DNA from: Thiohalocapsa sp. ML1
GTDB taxonomy: Bacteria; Pseudomonadota; Gammaproteobacteria; Chromatiales; Chromatiaceae
Direction: 5' to 3'
NCBI RefSeq assembly: GCF_001469165.1
Contig: NZ_JABX01000002.1
Span: forward strand, 62,001 to 126,000
Length of the DNA: 64,000 nucleotides
A model generated the notes under the pieces. That model worked only from the letters and a program-made list of their open reading frames with translations, ran no database searches and was not told where the DNA came from. The position numbers were made by a program, and so were the translations under genes. Positions within the stretch are counted from its first letter, which is position 1, and every line of letters begins with the position of its first letter. Shown in pieces: positions 1-10,186 of the stretch.

Positions 1-1737
1 CATCTCCTCGCGAAAGCGCGCCTCGTCGATCTCGATCATCGCCTTGTCCACGGCCAGCCAGGCGGCGGCGCCGGCGCCGATGCCGCAGAGCACGGCCCAG
101 GGGCCGCTCGGTGCGCACAGGGCCGTGGCGCCGAGCGCGGAGGCCGCGGACGCGCCGCCCTTCTTCGCCGCCGCCTTGCCGGCGAGCGCGACGGCGGCCT
201 TGAAGCTCTGCTTCGCGCCGAGCTTGGCGGCGACCGCGCCTACCATCTGCTTCGAGACCAGCTTGGCGGTCACCGCCCCGGCGGCGGCGCCGGCCGCGGC
301 GGCGCTGCCAGCACGGCCGAGGTCGCGCCCGAGCGCGGCCGGGTCGGCGAAGGCGCCGGCGAGTCCCGTCGCGCCGAGCAATTCCACCGTGCAGTCGTTC
401 TGTTCCGCGGCGCTGCCGAGCCGCGCGCCTAAGCCGCCCGCGAGCGCGGCCATCTGCCTGTCCGCGTCGGTGTCGAGCGACGCGAAGGTGGCATCGAGCC
501 AGGCCTCGAAGTCCGTGTCCGCGAACAGCCGCTGTTCCAATTGCCCGGCCATGAACGCGCCCATGTCGCTGACAGCGACGGCGGCGAGGCGCTGGTACTC
601 ACCGACCACGGTGAAGTACCAGTCGAGGTAGGCATCGACGCCCTGCTCCGCGCGCGCGAAGTAGTCATCCAAGGCGGCGTCGATGTGCCGGTCCGCGGAG
701 GCCAGCGCGTCGGCGCGGGCGACGCCGAGCCGCGCATCCAGCTCGCCGGATAGGGCTGCGAGCGCCGGGTCCGCACGGCAGGGGTTGGTCCAGGCGACGA
801 CGGTCTCGGCCTGCTCGGCCAGCGCCGCAGGGTCGAAGTGGCGGAGCTTGTGCGCGGCGTACAGATAGGGCACCGCGAGCACGAGGATGGTGTAGATGAA
901 GGCGGTCGAGACGGTGGCGCCCGCGCCCGGCGTAGCGCCCGCGGTGGCGAGCCGGCGCTGCTCCACCAGCGCCAGCGTGCCGAGCAAGAGGCTCGTGAAC
1001 AGCCACGCGAACAGGCCCGTCTGCAACAGCAAGAGCGCCCAGGCGGCGAGCTTGAGCATCGGCTCCGGCAGGCTCGGGATCACCAACAGCGACGCATGCC
1101 AGGCCAGCGCATCCGCTGCCGCCAGGGCGCCCAAGCCCCAGCCGGCGGGCGGGCAGGCAGCCACCGCGGACGCGTCCCGGAAGGCCGCCTCGGCGACGTC
1201 GTGCCAGGCCTGCCCGCGGCTGTCCGGCCCACCCAGCACCGCGAAATCGAGCACCAGAAAGGCCGCCGCGAGCAGCGCCAGGTTGAGCAGCATCAGCGGC
1301 CAGCGCCGGGCGACGGTGCCGACCTTGTCCGCCTGCAGCTCGGTGCCGAGCCAGCGCTGCACCGGGCCGATCAGCAGCGACAGGAGCAGCACGTCGAGCG
1401 CGAGCAGGAGCCAGTGCTCCGGCCCGAGCAGCGCGGTCAGCACCAGCAGCAGCGCGGCGAACAGCACCGCCGGCACGGTCGCAAGCGCCTGCACCAGCCA
1501 GCCGCGCACGAGCAGGCGCCGCAGCCCGCTCTCGGCGCGCGTCACGCCGCTGAGCCAGAGCCGTCGCGCAAACAGCGCGTTGCCCGCCCAGTAGGCCCAC
1601 AGCAGCCAGGCCACCGGCACCAGCAGCGGCAACAGCACCCAGCAGGGCAGCCGGGTGAGGCCGAGCGCGGCGACGTAGAGGAGGCCCGCGGCGAGTGCGA
1701 GCGGCAGCAGACGGCGCAGCGGGGTGTCAGCCTGCAT
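1..1737 (-). CDS. Partial multi-pass membrane protein, unknown function
   Basis: The reading frame is open from an ATG at 1737 to the window edge (579 codons), so the C-terminus is missing. The N-terminal 290 residues hold about seven hydrophobic segments (for example around residues 9-24, 32-50, 85-105, 108-122 and 146-166). A more polar middle follows, then an Ala/Gly-rich stretch near residues 470-560 that could form hydrophobic hairpins. Two cysteines flank the polar part. I do not recognise the family. The codon pattern is typical of the neighbourhood, and open frames on the opposite strand here look like shadows. It follows the SDR gene on the same strand after about 50 bases, so co-transcription is possible. 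Confidence 0.7.
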   Translation of the reverse strand, partial: MQADTPLRRLLPLALAAGLLYVAALGLTRLPCWVLLPLLVPVAWLLWAYWAGNALFARRLWLSGVTRAESGLRRLLVRGWLVQALATVPAVLFAALLLVLTALLGPEHWLLLALDVLLLSLLIGPVQRWLGTELQADKVGTVARRWPLMLLNLALLAAAFLVLDFAVLGGPDSRGQAWHDVAEAAFRDASAVAACPPAGWGLGALAAADALAWHASLLVIPSLPEPMLKLAAWALLLLQTGLFAWLFTSLLLGTLALVEQRRLATAGATPGAGATVSTAFIYTILVLAVPYLYAAHKLRHFDPAALAEQAETVVAWTNPCRADPALAALSGELDARLGVARADALASADRHIDAALDDYFARAEQGVDAYLDWYFTVVGEYQRLAAVAVSDMGAFMAGQLEQRLFADTDFEAWLDATFASLDTDADRQMAALAGGLGARLGSAAEQNDCTVELLGATGLAGAFADPAALGRDLGRAGSAAAAGAAAGAVTAKLVSKQMVGAVAAKLGAKQSFKAAVALAGKAAAKKGGASAASALGATALCAPSGPWAVLCGIGAGAAAWLAVDKAMIEIDEARFREEM

Positions 1738-1784
1738 CGCGGTGTCCACGGGCTCGCCGGGTCAGCCGGCGCCGGGCGGCACCG

Positions 1785-2501
1785 TCACCAGGGGATCGGC
1801 TCCCCGTGGCGGAAGAAGCCGCCGCTCGGGCCGTTGTCGGGCAGCGTCGCCGCCCAGACGATGCCGCGCGCGCCCGCGGCGACGCTCAACGTCGCGTTGG
1901 GGCCGCCCATGTCGGTCTGCACCCAGCCGGGACAGACCGAGTTGATCTTGACGCCGGCGCCCTGGAGCTCGTCGGCAAAGATGCGCGTGACGGCGTTCAG
2001 CGCCACCTTGGAGAGCCGATAGCCGGGGCAGCAGCCGTTCATGTCGCTGAGCTGGCCCATGCCGGAGGAGACGTTGACGACGCGCCCGTGCCCCGCCATG
2101 AGCGGGATGAGCTGCTGACAGAGCTTGAGCGCCGCGAGCGTGTTGGTCTCGAAGGCGGTGCGGATGGTTTCCAGCTCCGCCTCAAAGATGCTCGCGGCGG
2201 GCGTCCCGGGGCTCGGGTCCGGAAAGATGCCGGCATTGTTCACGAGCACGTCGAGCCGCCCGTAGTCGCGCACGAGCAGATCCTTGAGCGTGCGGATCGA
2301 CTCCGCCGCCGTCACGTCGAGCGGCGCAAAGCGCACATCGGCGCCCTCGGCCGCGAGCTGCTCCGCGGCGCCGCGGCCGTCCGCCTCGCGCCGCGCCGTT
2401 AGCACCACGCGATGGCCCATGGCCGCGAGCTGGCGGGCGGTCTCCAGGCCGAGCCCGCGGTAGGCTCCGGTGACGACGGCGACAGGGGAAGAGCTGGTCA
2501 T
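1785..2501 (-). CDS. Short-chain dehydrogenase/reductase (SDR)
   Basis: A classical SDR of 238 residues, probably a cytoplasmic NADP(H)-dependent oxidoreductase. The cofactor motif TGAYRGLG is at residues 11-18, NNAG at 88-91 and the catalytic YRLSK at 161-165, with serines at 145-146 just upstream. The ARR following the second beta strand (36-38) suggests NADP preference. Length and motif spacing fit carbonyl-reductase-like SDRs. The substrate cannot be told from sequence. A repeat-rich hairpin separates it from yacG upstream. Confidence 0.9.
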   Translation of the reverse strand: MTSSSPVAVVTGAYRGLGLETARQLAAMGHRVVLTARREADGRGAAEQLAAEGADVRFAPLDVTAAESIRTLKDLLVRDYGRLDVLVNNAGIFPDPSPGTPAASIFEAELETIRTAFETNTLAALKLCQQLIPLMAGHGRVVNVSSGMGQLSDMNGCCPGYRLSKVALNAVTRIFADELQGAGVKINSVCPGWVQTDMGGPNATLSVAAGARGIVWAATLPDNGPSGGFFRHGEPIPW

Positions 2502-2578
2502 GGTTACCTCACCGGGAATGCTTTGTAAGCCTTACGAAACAGCGGAACGCGACGGCCCAGCCACCGCGTTCGGGAGCC

Positions 2579-2620
2579 GAGGGCCAAGGGCCAAGGCGGC
2601 TTCCTCGGCCCTCGGCCCTC
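2579..2620. repeat. Imperfect inverted repeat built of GGGCCAA/GGGCCGA heptamers
   Basis: Two 18-base arms, each with about 2.5 heptamer units, are separated by six bases and pair with two mismatches. It sits between yacG and the SDR gene and may act as a transcription stop or an mRNA stabiliser, but has no T-run. The same heptamers recur at 5241-5299. Confidence 0.75.
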
Positions 2621-2621
2621 C

Positions 2622-2834
2622 CTAATGCCGCCACTCGCCACCGTCGTCATCGCCGGCGTCGTGCCAGTCGCCGCCCGGCGCGTCGCCAAGGGGCTCGGAG
2701 ATCTTGTGGGTCTCGTCGATCCAGTCGCCCAAGTCGATCAGCCGGCAGCGCTCGCTGCAAAAGGGGCGGTACTTGGACTCCGGCCCCCAGGGGACCGGGC
2801 GCTGGCAGTTGGGGCATTTAACGATGGTGGTCAT
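2622..2834 (-). CDS. yacG: DNA gyrase inhibitor YacG (zinc-binding)
   Basis: A 70-residue protein with the YacG zinc site: CPNC near residue 7 and CSERC about 20 residues later, followed by the conserved [10 protein letters not shown]. In E. coli YacG binds GyrB and inhibits gyrase. The C-terminus is acidic and rich in Gly and Asp. The start at 2834 ([10 protein letters not shown]) is preferred over the upstream in-frame codon at 2861, because family members begin just before the first CxxC. Confidence 0.92.
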   Translation of the reverse strand: MTTIVKCPNCQRPVPWGPESKYRPFCSERCRLIDLGDWIDETHKISEPLGDAPGGDWHDAGDDDGGEWRH

Positions 2835-3145
2835 GACTGCGGCTGGTTGTGGGCCGCGCATCGGGCCTGGTCGATGCGCATCTGCGGCCGTTGCGGTGCC
2901 ATGGCGGGCAGTCTCAACCGACGGGAGCGGCAGATCAAGCGGGCTGCCGTGCGCCCCGCGCCGACTTCAATGGGGACCTGCCGATGGCGACCCAACGCGA
3001 CGGCAGCGGGTGCCGAGGTGCCGGCGCCGCGGTGCTAGACTACCCGGCTGATTCCAGACCGCCGGCACGCCGGGCCGTTCTTGCTCGGATGGCGGCGGCA
3101 ACGGCAACCGTTCAAACCGTTCAGCAAAGAGCAGCAGAGGTCAGC

Positions 3146-3898
3146 ATGGCCGGTCACAGCAAATGGGCCAACATCAAGCATCGCAAGGCAGCGCAGGACA
3201 AGAAGCGCGGCAAGGTCTGGACCAAGCTGATTCGCGAGGTCACCATCGCCGCGCGTGAGGGCGGCGGCAGCGACCCGGGCGCCAACCCGCGCCTGCGGCT
3301 CGCAATGGACAAGGCCTTCGCGCAGAACATGCCGCGCGACACCGTCGAGCGTGCCATCAAGCGCGGCGCCGGCGCCGAGGACGGCGACAACTACGAGGAG
3401 ATCCGCTACGAGGGCTACGGCCCCGGCGGCGTCGCCATTATGGTCGACTGCATGACCGACAACCGCAATCGCACCGCCGCCGAGGTGCGCCACGCCTTCA
3501 CCAAGCTCGGCGGCAACTTGGGCACCGACGGCTCCGTGGCCTACCTGTTTACGAAGCAGGGCATCATCAGCTTCCAGCCCGGCACCGACGAGGACAAGGT
3601 CATGGAGGCCGCGCTGGAGGCCGGCGCCGAGGACATCGTCGTCAACGACGACGGCTCGCTCGACGTCATCACCGCCCCTGACGACTTCAGCACCATCTGC
3701 GACCGGCTCACCGCCGCCGGCTTCGACACCAGCGTGTCCGAGGTCACCTTCAACGCCGCCACCAGCGCCGAGCTGGACCGGGACACGGCCGAGAAGCTGC
3801 TCAAGATGGTCGACATGCTGGAAGACCTGGACGACGTGCAGGAGGTCTACCACAACGCCGACATCGCCGACGAGATCATGGCGGAGCTGGACGCTTAG
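3146..3898 (+). CDS. yebC: YebC/PmpR family protein
   Basis: 250 residues beginning [14 protein letters not shown], the hallmark of the YebC/TACO1 family, with full length and no gaps. Members act as transcriptional regulators or help ribosomes through proline stretches, so the exact role here is open. An AGAGG site lies five bases before the ATG, which fixes the start. ruvC follows on the same strand, the classical yebC-ruvC order, but here a short tandem repeat separates them. Confidence 0.96.
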   Translation: MAGHSKWANIKHRKAAQDKKRGKVWTKLIREVTIAAREGGGSDPGANPRLRLAMDKAFAQNMPRDTVERAIKRGAGAEDGDNYEEIRYEGYGPGGVAIMVDCMTDNRNRTAAEVRHAFTKLGGNLGTDGSVAYLFTKQGIISFQPGTDEDKVMEAALEAGAEDIVVNDDGSLDVITAPDDFSTICDRLTAAGFDTSVSEVTFNAATSAELDRDTAEKLLKMVDMLEDLDDVQEVYHNADIADEIMAELDA

Positions 3899-3932
3899 TG
3901 CTTGAGGCGCAGACTGCGCAGCGCGCACCTCT

Positions 3933-3960
3933 TACTCCGTACTCCGTACTCCGTACTTCT
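3933..3960. repeat. Tandem heptamer TACTCCG, three units plus a degenerate one
   Basis: Three exact copies of TACTCCG in a row, then TACTTCT, in the short gap between yebC and ruvC. A GTG-initiated frame for ruvC would have to translate the repeat, which argues for the later ATG. Confidence 0.85.
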
Positions 3961-3966
3961 TCCCAA

Positions 3967-4503
3967 ATGCCGCCGAGTCCGCCACTGCGCCACCGCATCC
4001 TCGGCATCGACCCGGGCTCGCGCAATACGGGCTACGCAGTCATCGACAGCGACGGCCGCCACAGTCGCGCCGTCGCCAGCGGCTGCATCCGCGTCGGTCA
4101 GGAGCCATGGCCCGACCGGCTCGGGCTCATCTTCGACCGCGTCGCCGAGCTGGTCGCCGAGCACAAGCCGAACGAGATGGCCGTCGAGCAGCTCATCTTC
4201 GCCCGCGACCCGACGGCGGCGCTCAAGATCGGCCAAGCCCGCGGTGCCGTGCTCTGCGCCGGGCTCAAGGGCGGCGTGATCGTGCACGAGTACAGCCCCA
4301 AGTCCGTCAAGCTCGCCGTCGTCGGCAGCGGCGGCGCCGACAAGGCCCAGGTGCAGCACATGGTGCGCATCCTGCTGAGCCTGCCCGCGACGCCCGGCGA
4401 GGACGAGGCCGACGCGCTCGCCATCGCGCTCTGCCACGCGCATTCCATGGGCATCCCGCAGCGCAAGCGCGCCGCGGCAAGCTGGCGGGACTTTCGCCCC
4501 TGA
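3967..4503 (+). CDS. ruvC: Holliday junction resolvase RuvC
   Basis: 178 residues from the chosen ATG. RuvC cleaves Holliday junctions with RuvAB during recombination. The acidic catalytic set is visible: Asp in GIDPGSRNTGYAV, Glu in MAVEQLIF, and the two Asp in GEDEADALAIALCH. A GTG at 3898 gives a longer frame, but its extra 23 residues would be encoded by the tandem repeat and have no family counterpart. ruvA and ruvB do not follow; the next gene is on the other strand. Confidence 0.95.
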   Translation: MPPSPPLRHRILGIDPGSRNTGYAVIDSDGRHSRAVASGCIRVGQEPWPDRLGLIFDRVAELVAEHKPNEMAVEQLIFARDPTAALKIGQARGAVLCAGLKGGVIVHEYSPKSVKLAVVGSGGADKAQVQHMVRILLSLPATPGEDEADALAIALCHAHSMGIPQRKRAAASWRDFRP

Positions 4504-4623
4504 GCCGACGACAGCCGCCACCGGCGGCGCGGCCGGCTCGCTGTTCGCCAACGAGCGCACCACCGGCGTCGCATCGACGCTGGCGGCAGCACGGGATGCT
4601 GCCATGGGCCGCTCGGCCGGCGC

Positions 4624-5049
4624 TCAGGTGTGGTGGGGACCACCGGGTTGGGCAACGGCCTCGGCCGTCTCGCCCGCCAGCCCGGGCTCGGCCGCGGCGA
4701 TGTCGCCGAGAGAGACGACGCCCACCAGGCGCTTATTGCGGTCGAGCACCGGCATGCGGCGCACCCGCTGATCGGACATCGACTGGGCGACCTGCCCCAG
4801 GTCCTCGTCTTCGAAGCAATACTTCACGTCCTGCGTCATGACGTCCTTCACCAAGGTATCCGGTCCTTTGCCCGCCGCCACGGCCCGGACGGCGATATCG
4901 CGGTCGGTAATGCTGCCGACGAGCTTGTCGTTGTCGCCGACGGGCATGAAACCGGCGTCGATGTCCGCCATCAGGCGCGCGACCTCTTTGATGCTCTGGT
5001 CCGGGGTCGCAACCCGGACGTCTCGACTCATCTGTTGGCTAACCTGCAT
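4624..5049 (-). CDS. CBS-domain pair protein
   Basis: 141 residues with two CBS domains: MSRDVRVATPDQSIKEVA to about residue 60, then VMTQDVKYCFEDEDLGQVA to about residue 125. Such stand-alone pairs bind adenosyl nucleotides and act as energy or redox sensors for a partner not visible here. The start at 5049 is supported by a GGGGAG site upstream; an in-frame codon at 5193 would add a low-complexity tail unlike the family. It is divergent from the sigma-54 regulator across a 768-base gap. Confidence 0.9.
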   Translation of the reverse strand: MQVSQQMSRDVRVATPDQSIKEVARLMADIDAGFMPVGDNDKLVGSITDRDIAVRAVAAGKGPDTLVKDVMTQDVKYCFEDEDLGQVAQSMSDQRVRRMPVLDRNKRLVGVVSLGDIAAAEPGLAGETAEAVAQPGGPHHT

Positions 5050-5240
5050 CTCTGTGCTCCCCTTCGGTTGGGCGCCGGGGGATCCGGCGCGGTCGGTTGC
5101 GGCTGGCTCGCGATGGGTCCGATTGCGGGCCGCGCCGCGGTCCCCCAGGGGGCAGCAAGAAGGATGCCCCGGGGGCATGCTTGACGGCGCCAACTGCGTG
5201 TTGCGTCAAGTTTCACGACGACAGGGCGTTTGGAGGCAGA

Positions 5241-5299
5241 AGGGCCGAGGGCCAAGGGCCGAGGGGGTCCTCCTTGGCCCTTGGCCCTTGGCCCTCGGC
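5241..5299. repeat. Heptamer-built inverted repeat (GGGCCGA/GGGCCAA)
   Basis: The left arm has three units of GGGCCGA/GGGCCAA; the right arm has the complementary TTGGCCC three times and ends in CTCGGC. Together they can fold into a long GC-rich hairpin. It is a second copy of the type at 2579-2620. Confidence 0.8.
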
Positions 5300-5622
5300 A
5301 TGCGCCACAGGATCGATCCAGCCATCGGCGCCCGGCATCGGATCGCTGCCGACCGGGGCATTTCCCGGCCGTGCGGGGCTATTGCGCCGCCCGTCGCCGT
5401 GCCAGCATCGGCTCCCGCAGTCGAGCTTGGAGAAAGATTCAGCGAGCCGCACGGGTCGTAATGAAGAGTCAAAGACAACCGGTACACTCCTCAAACGGGT
5501 CAGCGCGGCGGCACCCGACGGCTGGGCCATCGCTATCGCGAGCGACGATGAGCGACATCGCACGACAGAGGTATCTTGCACTGCGACGTCGCTTGAGCCA
5601 GATGCGCTTAAGGGTGAAATTT

Positions 5623-5664
5623 CGATCCCGATTTCGATCCCGATCCCGATCCCGATTTCGATTT
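5623..5664. repeat. Tandem hexamer CGATCC/CGATTT, seven units
   Basis: Seven successive hexamers, four CGATCC and three CGATTT, followed by CGACGG. They lie about 150 bases before the sigma-54 regulator gene. Two alternating variants suggest old slippage followed by homogenisation. Confidence 0.85.
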
Positions 5665-5817
5665 CGACGGAGGGGCGGCTGAACGAAAGCAGCGGCGATG
5701 AGGCTGCATCCGATGCTTGCACATTGGTCTTGGCGACGCCGCAAGCGCCTTGCCGAGCGCGCTGCGCGGCCGGCGCCCCGGCCGGCGCCGAGCCGAGATC
5801 AACCCGAGGAACCCGCC

Positions 5818-7188
<1,371 letters not shown>

Positions 7189-7218
7189 CGGCGCCAGCCG
7201 CAGCGGTCGGCACGGCGC

Positions 7219-9186
7219 TCAAGCCGGCAGGCGCGGCAGCTCCACCTCGACGCTGGTGCCCTGCTCCGCGCTGGAGTGAATCGCGAGCCGCCCGCCATGC
7301 TGCTCCACCAGCCGGCGCACGATGGCGAGTCCGAGCCCGGTGCCGCTCTGCTTGGTGCTGAGGAAGGGCTCGGTTAGGCGCGGCAGCAGCGCGGGCGGGA
7401 TCGGCTCGCCGCCGTTGTGCACCGCGAGCCGCACCTCCCCGGCGCCCGCCGGCCCAGCCGTCGCGCCGATGTGCCAGGTCACGACGCTGCCCGCGGGCGC
7501 CGCCTCGCAGGCGTTGTCCGTGAGGTTGGTCAGGATCTGGCGCAGCCGGTCCGGGTCCGCCATCACCCGCACCTCGGCGGGCGGGTGCTCCAGCCGGATC
7601 AGGCACGCCGGATGCTGCTCGCGCGCCGCCGCGATCTGCTCTTCGAGCAGCGGACCAAGCGCCAGCGGGCGCGGGTCCAGGCTCAGCGGCTTGGCGTAGA
7701 GCAGGATGTCCGACAAGAGCCGGCGCATGCGCTCCGCCTCACCCAGGGCCAGGTCTACGCGGCGCTGCACGCGCGGCGCCTGCTCCTGCCCCGCCAGAAA
7801 CCCAAGCGCCATCGACACCGTGGTCAGCGGCGTGCGCAGCTCATGCACGATGCCAGAGGCAAACTCGCCGATGGCCGCGAGCCGCGCCTGCTCCGCGAGC
7901 CGCGCCGTGCGCGCGACGCCCTGGGTCAGCAGTTGCGCGATGTTGCCGAGCAGCCGCCGACGCGCGTCGCCGAAGCCCTCCGGGTCGCGCGTGGCGAACA
8001 CCACCACCGCCGGGATCGGCGTCTGCGTCTGCGGCGTCAGCGGCAGGAAGATCGCATCGCGCATGCCGTGGCCGATGAGATGGCGCAGCAGCTCGAAGGC
8101 GGGATTTTCGCTGCCGCGTTTGACCATGTCCTCGACGTAGAGCGGCGTCGCGTCGGCCAGCACGCGCTCCAACAGCGTGCCCTGCAGCCGGTACAGTCGC
8201 CGGTCGCCGGGCTGCGAGGCGCCATCGAGCCAGCTCGTCTCGACCCTCGCGCTGGCGCGGCGCTCGTCGATGAACACGAGACCGCTCCAGTCGCAGCCCA
8301 GCAGCGGCCGGAACTCGGTGTTGAGCAGCCCCATGAGCTGGTCTAAGTCCTGGCCCTGCTGGAGCGCGTGGATCAGCCGATAGAGTAGGTCGAGCCGCTC
8401 CGAGAGCCGGTTGAAGCTCGCGCTCAGGTCTTGCAGCTCCGTGGTGCCGGCGACCGGGAGCCGGTGGCTGAAATCGCCGTCGGCGACGCGCTGGAAGCCC
8501 GCCGTCGTGCGCCTGAGCGGCGCCAACACCTTCCAGTGCACCAGGGCGAGCAACAGCGCGGCGATCCATAAGGTTGCGATGCCGACGGCGACGGTGCCGT
8601 GGGTCATCACCTCGTACTCCCGCTCGGCCCAATCGCGCAGCGCCCGGGCGAACGCCTCCACCGCGGCGTTGAGCCCGTTGTGAGCGTCGATCACGTGCTC
8701 CGCGCCCCACTCCAGGCGCGGCTCGTCCGTGTCCTCGCCGAGCGCGGCGAACAGGTCCGCGCGCCAGTCCTCCCAGGTGCGCTCCAGCGCGGCGACGGAC
8801 GCCTGCGCCTCGGCCCCCAGGTGCGGCTGCAGCCAGGCCGGCAAGCGCATCGGCATGGTGTCGCGAAAATCGCCGCTCATGAAGGCGCCGACGACGGCAT
8901 CGATGGTGCGCACCTGCGCCATCAGGTCCTGGTAATACAGGCGCACATCGCGGTAGTAGGTCGGATAGTCGCGCGGGGCGTTCTGCCAATAGTTCATCGC
9001 CTGCGCGTGCAACTGCTCGACGGTCAGCTCCAACTGCGCGGCACGGTCCACCAGCTCCGTCGAGCCGAGCTGGCGCTGGAAGGCGCCGAGGGCGTACAGA
9101 CCGGCGGCGGCCAGCAGCAGCCCGAGCGCGAGATAGGCCGCGGCGACCTGAACGCTCAGACTCGCAAGATGCCGGGAGAGGGACAT
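7219..9186 (-). CDS. Membrane sensor histidine kinase (HAMP-GAF-HisKA-HATPase)
   Basis: 655 residues. Transmembrane helices lie near residues 12-35 and 197-218 and enclose a periplasmic helical sensor of about 160 residues. A HAMP linker, a GAF-like domain (about 290-420), HisKA with the phospho-histidine near 448 (IVHELRTPLTT) and a HATPase domain with LTNLTDNACEA and GTGLGLAIV follow. It ends 30 bases from the end of the sigma-54 regulator, converging on it, so the pair is probably a two-component system even though the genes cannot share an operon. The signal sensed is unknown. Confidence 0.93.
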   Translation of the reverse strand: MSLSRHLASLSVQVAAAYLALGLLLAAAGLYALGAFQRQLGSTELVDRAAQLELTVEQLHAQAMNYWQNAPRDYPTYYRDVRLYYQDLMAQVRTIDAVVGAFMSGDFRDTMPMRLPAWLQPHLGAEAQASVAALERTWEDWRADLFAALGEDTDEPRLEWGAEHVIDAHNGLNAAVEAFARALRDWAEREYEVMTHGTVAVGIATLWIAALLLALVHWKVLAPLRRTTAGFQRVADGDFSHRLPVAGTTELQDLSASFNRLSERLDLLYRLIHALQQGQDLDQLMGLLNTEFRPLLGCDWSGLVFIDERRASARVETSWLDGASQPGDRRLYRLQGTLLERVLADATPLYVEDMVKRGSENPAFELLRHLIGHGMRDAIFLPLTPQTQTPIPAVVVFATRDPEGFGDARRRLLGNIAQLLTQGVARTARLAEQARLAAIGEFASGIVHELRTPLTTVSMALGFLAGQEQAPRVQRRVDLALGEAERMRRLLSDILLYAKPLSLDPRPLALGPLLEEQIAAAREQHPACLIRLEHPPAEVRVMADPDRLRQILTNLTDNACEAAPAGSVVTWHIGATAGPAGAGEVRLAVHNGGEPIPPALLPRLTEPFLSTKQSGTGLGLAIVRRLVEQHGGRLAIHSSAEQGTSVEVELPRLPA

Positions 9187-9528
9187 GGGCGATGGCAGGC
9201 GGGGACATCCGGGGAAAGGACAGCAGCGCCGAGCGCTGCCCGACCAAGTCTAGCCCCTGACGCGTTCCGCGGTCGGCCCTTGAGCCGCCCGGCGCGTCAT
9301 CCCCGCGGAACAAGCAGTTGGCCGGTCGCCCACCCGGTGGTGACTGACGAGACGGGGCGATCGCTTGTCCTGTTCGGATGCACGCCACGCCGGATACCTT
9401 GACCCGAACCGGGTCTCTGCCTAGCCTTGCTGGGCCGTCACCTGTCGCCGCGCTGACGACCTTTCGCAGAACCCCGTATACGACCGGCATCGCTGCGGCG
9501 CCCGCTTCCCTCACTGATCGGAGTCACC
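9187..9528. other. Divergent intergenic region, no gene seen
   Basis: These 342 bases lie between the kinase and the exported protein gene and should carry both promoters. I looked for a sigma-54 type GG-N10-GC element and found none with correct spacing. No repeat array is present. Confidence 0.5.
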
Positions 9529-10167
9529 ATGTCCCTCAAGCTGTGCAACCTCGCCGGGCTCGCCGCCGGTACGACCTTAGCCCTGGCCGCAGCCGGCGCG
9601 GCGCTCGCCGACCCGGTGGAGGAGCAGGTGCTCGAAGGGCTGAAACTGTACAAGGCCGGCGAGCTGGGCGCCGCCGTGACCGAGCTGGAATTCGCCATCA
9701 GCGACATCCGCAAGGCCATGTCCGGCAAGCTCAGCGACACCTTCCCGCCGGCACCGGCAGGCTGGACCGCCGCCGAGGCTGAGTCCTCCGCCGAGGCGGG
9801 CGCCGCTGCCGCCATGTTCGGCGGCATGATGGGCACCATGCTCGAGCGCACCTACAACCAGACCAACGGCGACGGCACCATGACGGCCCAGCTCATGATC
9901 GATAACCCCATGGTCCAGGGCATGGCCGCGCTGATCAACAACCCCATGCTCATGGGCGCGCAGCCCGGTGTCGAGCGCCTGCGCATCGGGCGCGAGACGG
10001 GCATGCTCAAATGGGAGCCGGACAGCGGCACCGCCGAAGCCACGCTGCTGCTCGATGGGCGCATCCTGATGCAGGTGTCCGGCGAGAATCTCGAATCCGC
10101 CGACACCGCCGCCGACCTGCTCACGGCCTGGGACATCGACGCCGTGCGCGAGCGCACCGCGCGCTGA
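9529..10167 (+). CDS. Exported protein of unknown function
   Basis: 212 residues. The first 27 form a clear Sec signal peptide ending ALA before DPVEE, so the mature protein is periplasmic. Residues 30-65 look like a single TPR-type helix pair (EGLKLYKAGELGAAVTELE). A Gly/Met-rich segment follows (FGGMMGTML). The C-terminal part is predicted beta and ends in a helix. A GGAG ribosome site precedes the ATG. I do not recognise a named family. It is divergent from the sensor kinase, so a link to that signalling pair is possible but unproven. Confidence 0.8.
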   Translation: MSLKLCNLAGLAAGTTLALAAAGAALADPVEEQVLEGLKLYKAGELGAAVTELEFAISDIRKAMSGKLSDTFPPAPAGWTAAEAESSAEAGAAAAMFGGMMGTMLERTYNQTNGDGTMTAQLMIDNPMVQGMAALINNPMLMGAQPGVERLRIGRETGMLKWEPDSGTAEATLLLDGRILMQVSGENLESADTAADLLTAWDIDAVRERTAR

Positions 10168-10186
10168 CGCGGCGCGGCGATCGGAT

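Larger units (their letters stand above)
5050..5817. other. Long intergenic region with two repeat arrays
   Basis: The gap lies between the divergent CBS and response-regulator genes. Open frames exist on both strands but have arginine/proline-rich shadow composition, and one runs through the hexamer array, so I reject them as genes. The region holds the heptamer hairpin at 5241-5299 and the hexamer array at 5623-5664 and should contain both promoters. No confident promoter box was found. Confidence 0.6.

Noticed and set aside
665-1600. A 311-codon minus-strand frame at the left end
   Set aside because: It overlaps, in another frame, the membrane protein frame that is open from 1737 to the edge and has proper helices.
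9301-9450. A sigma-54 promoter before the exported protein gene
   Set aside because: The GG and GC dinucleotides found (GGTCTCTG...TTGC) have the wrong spacing.
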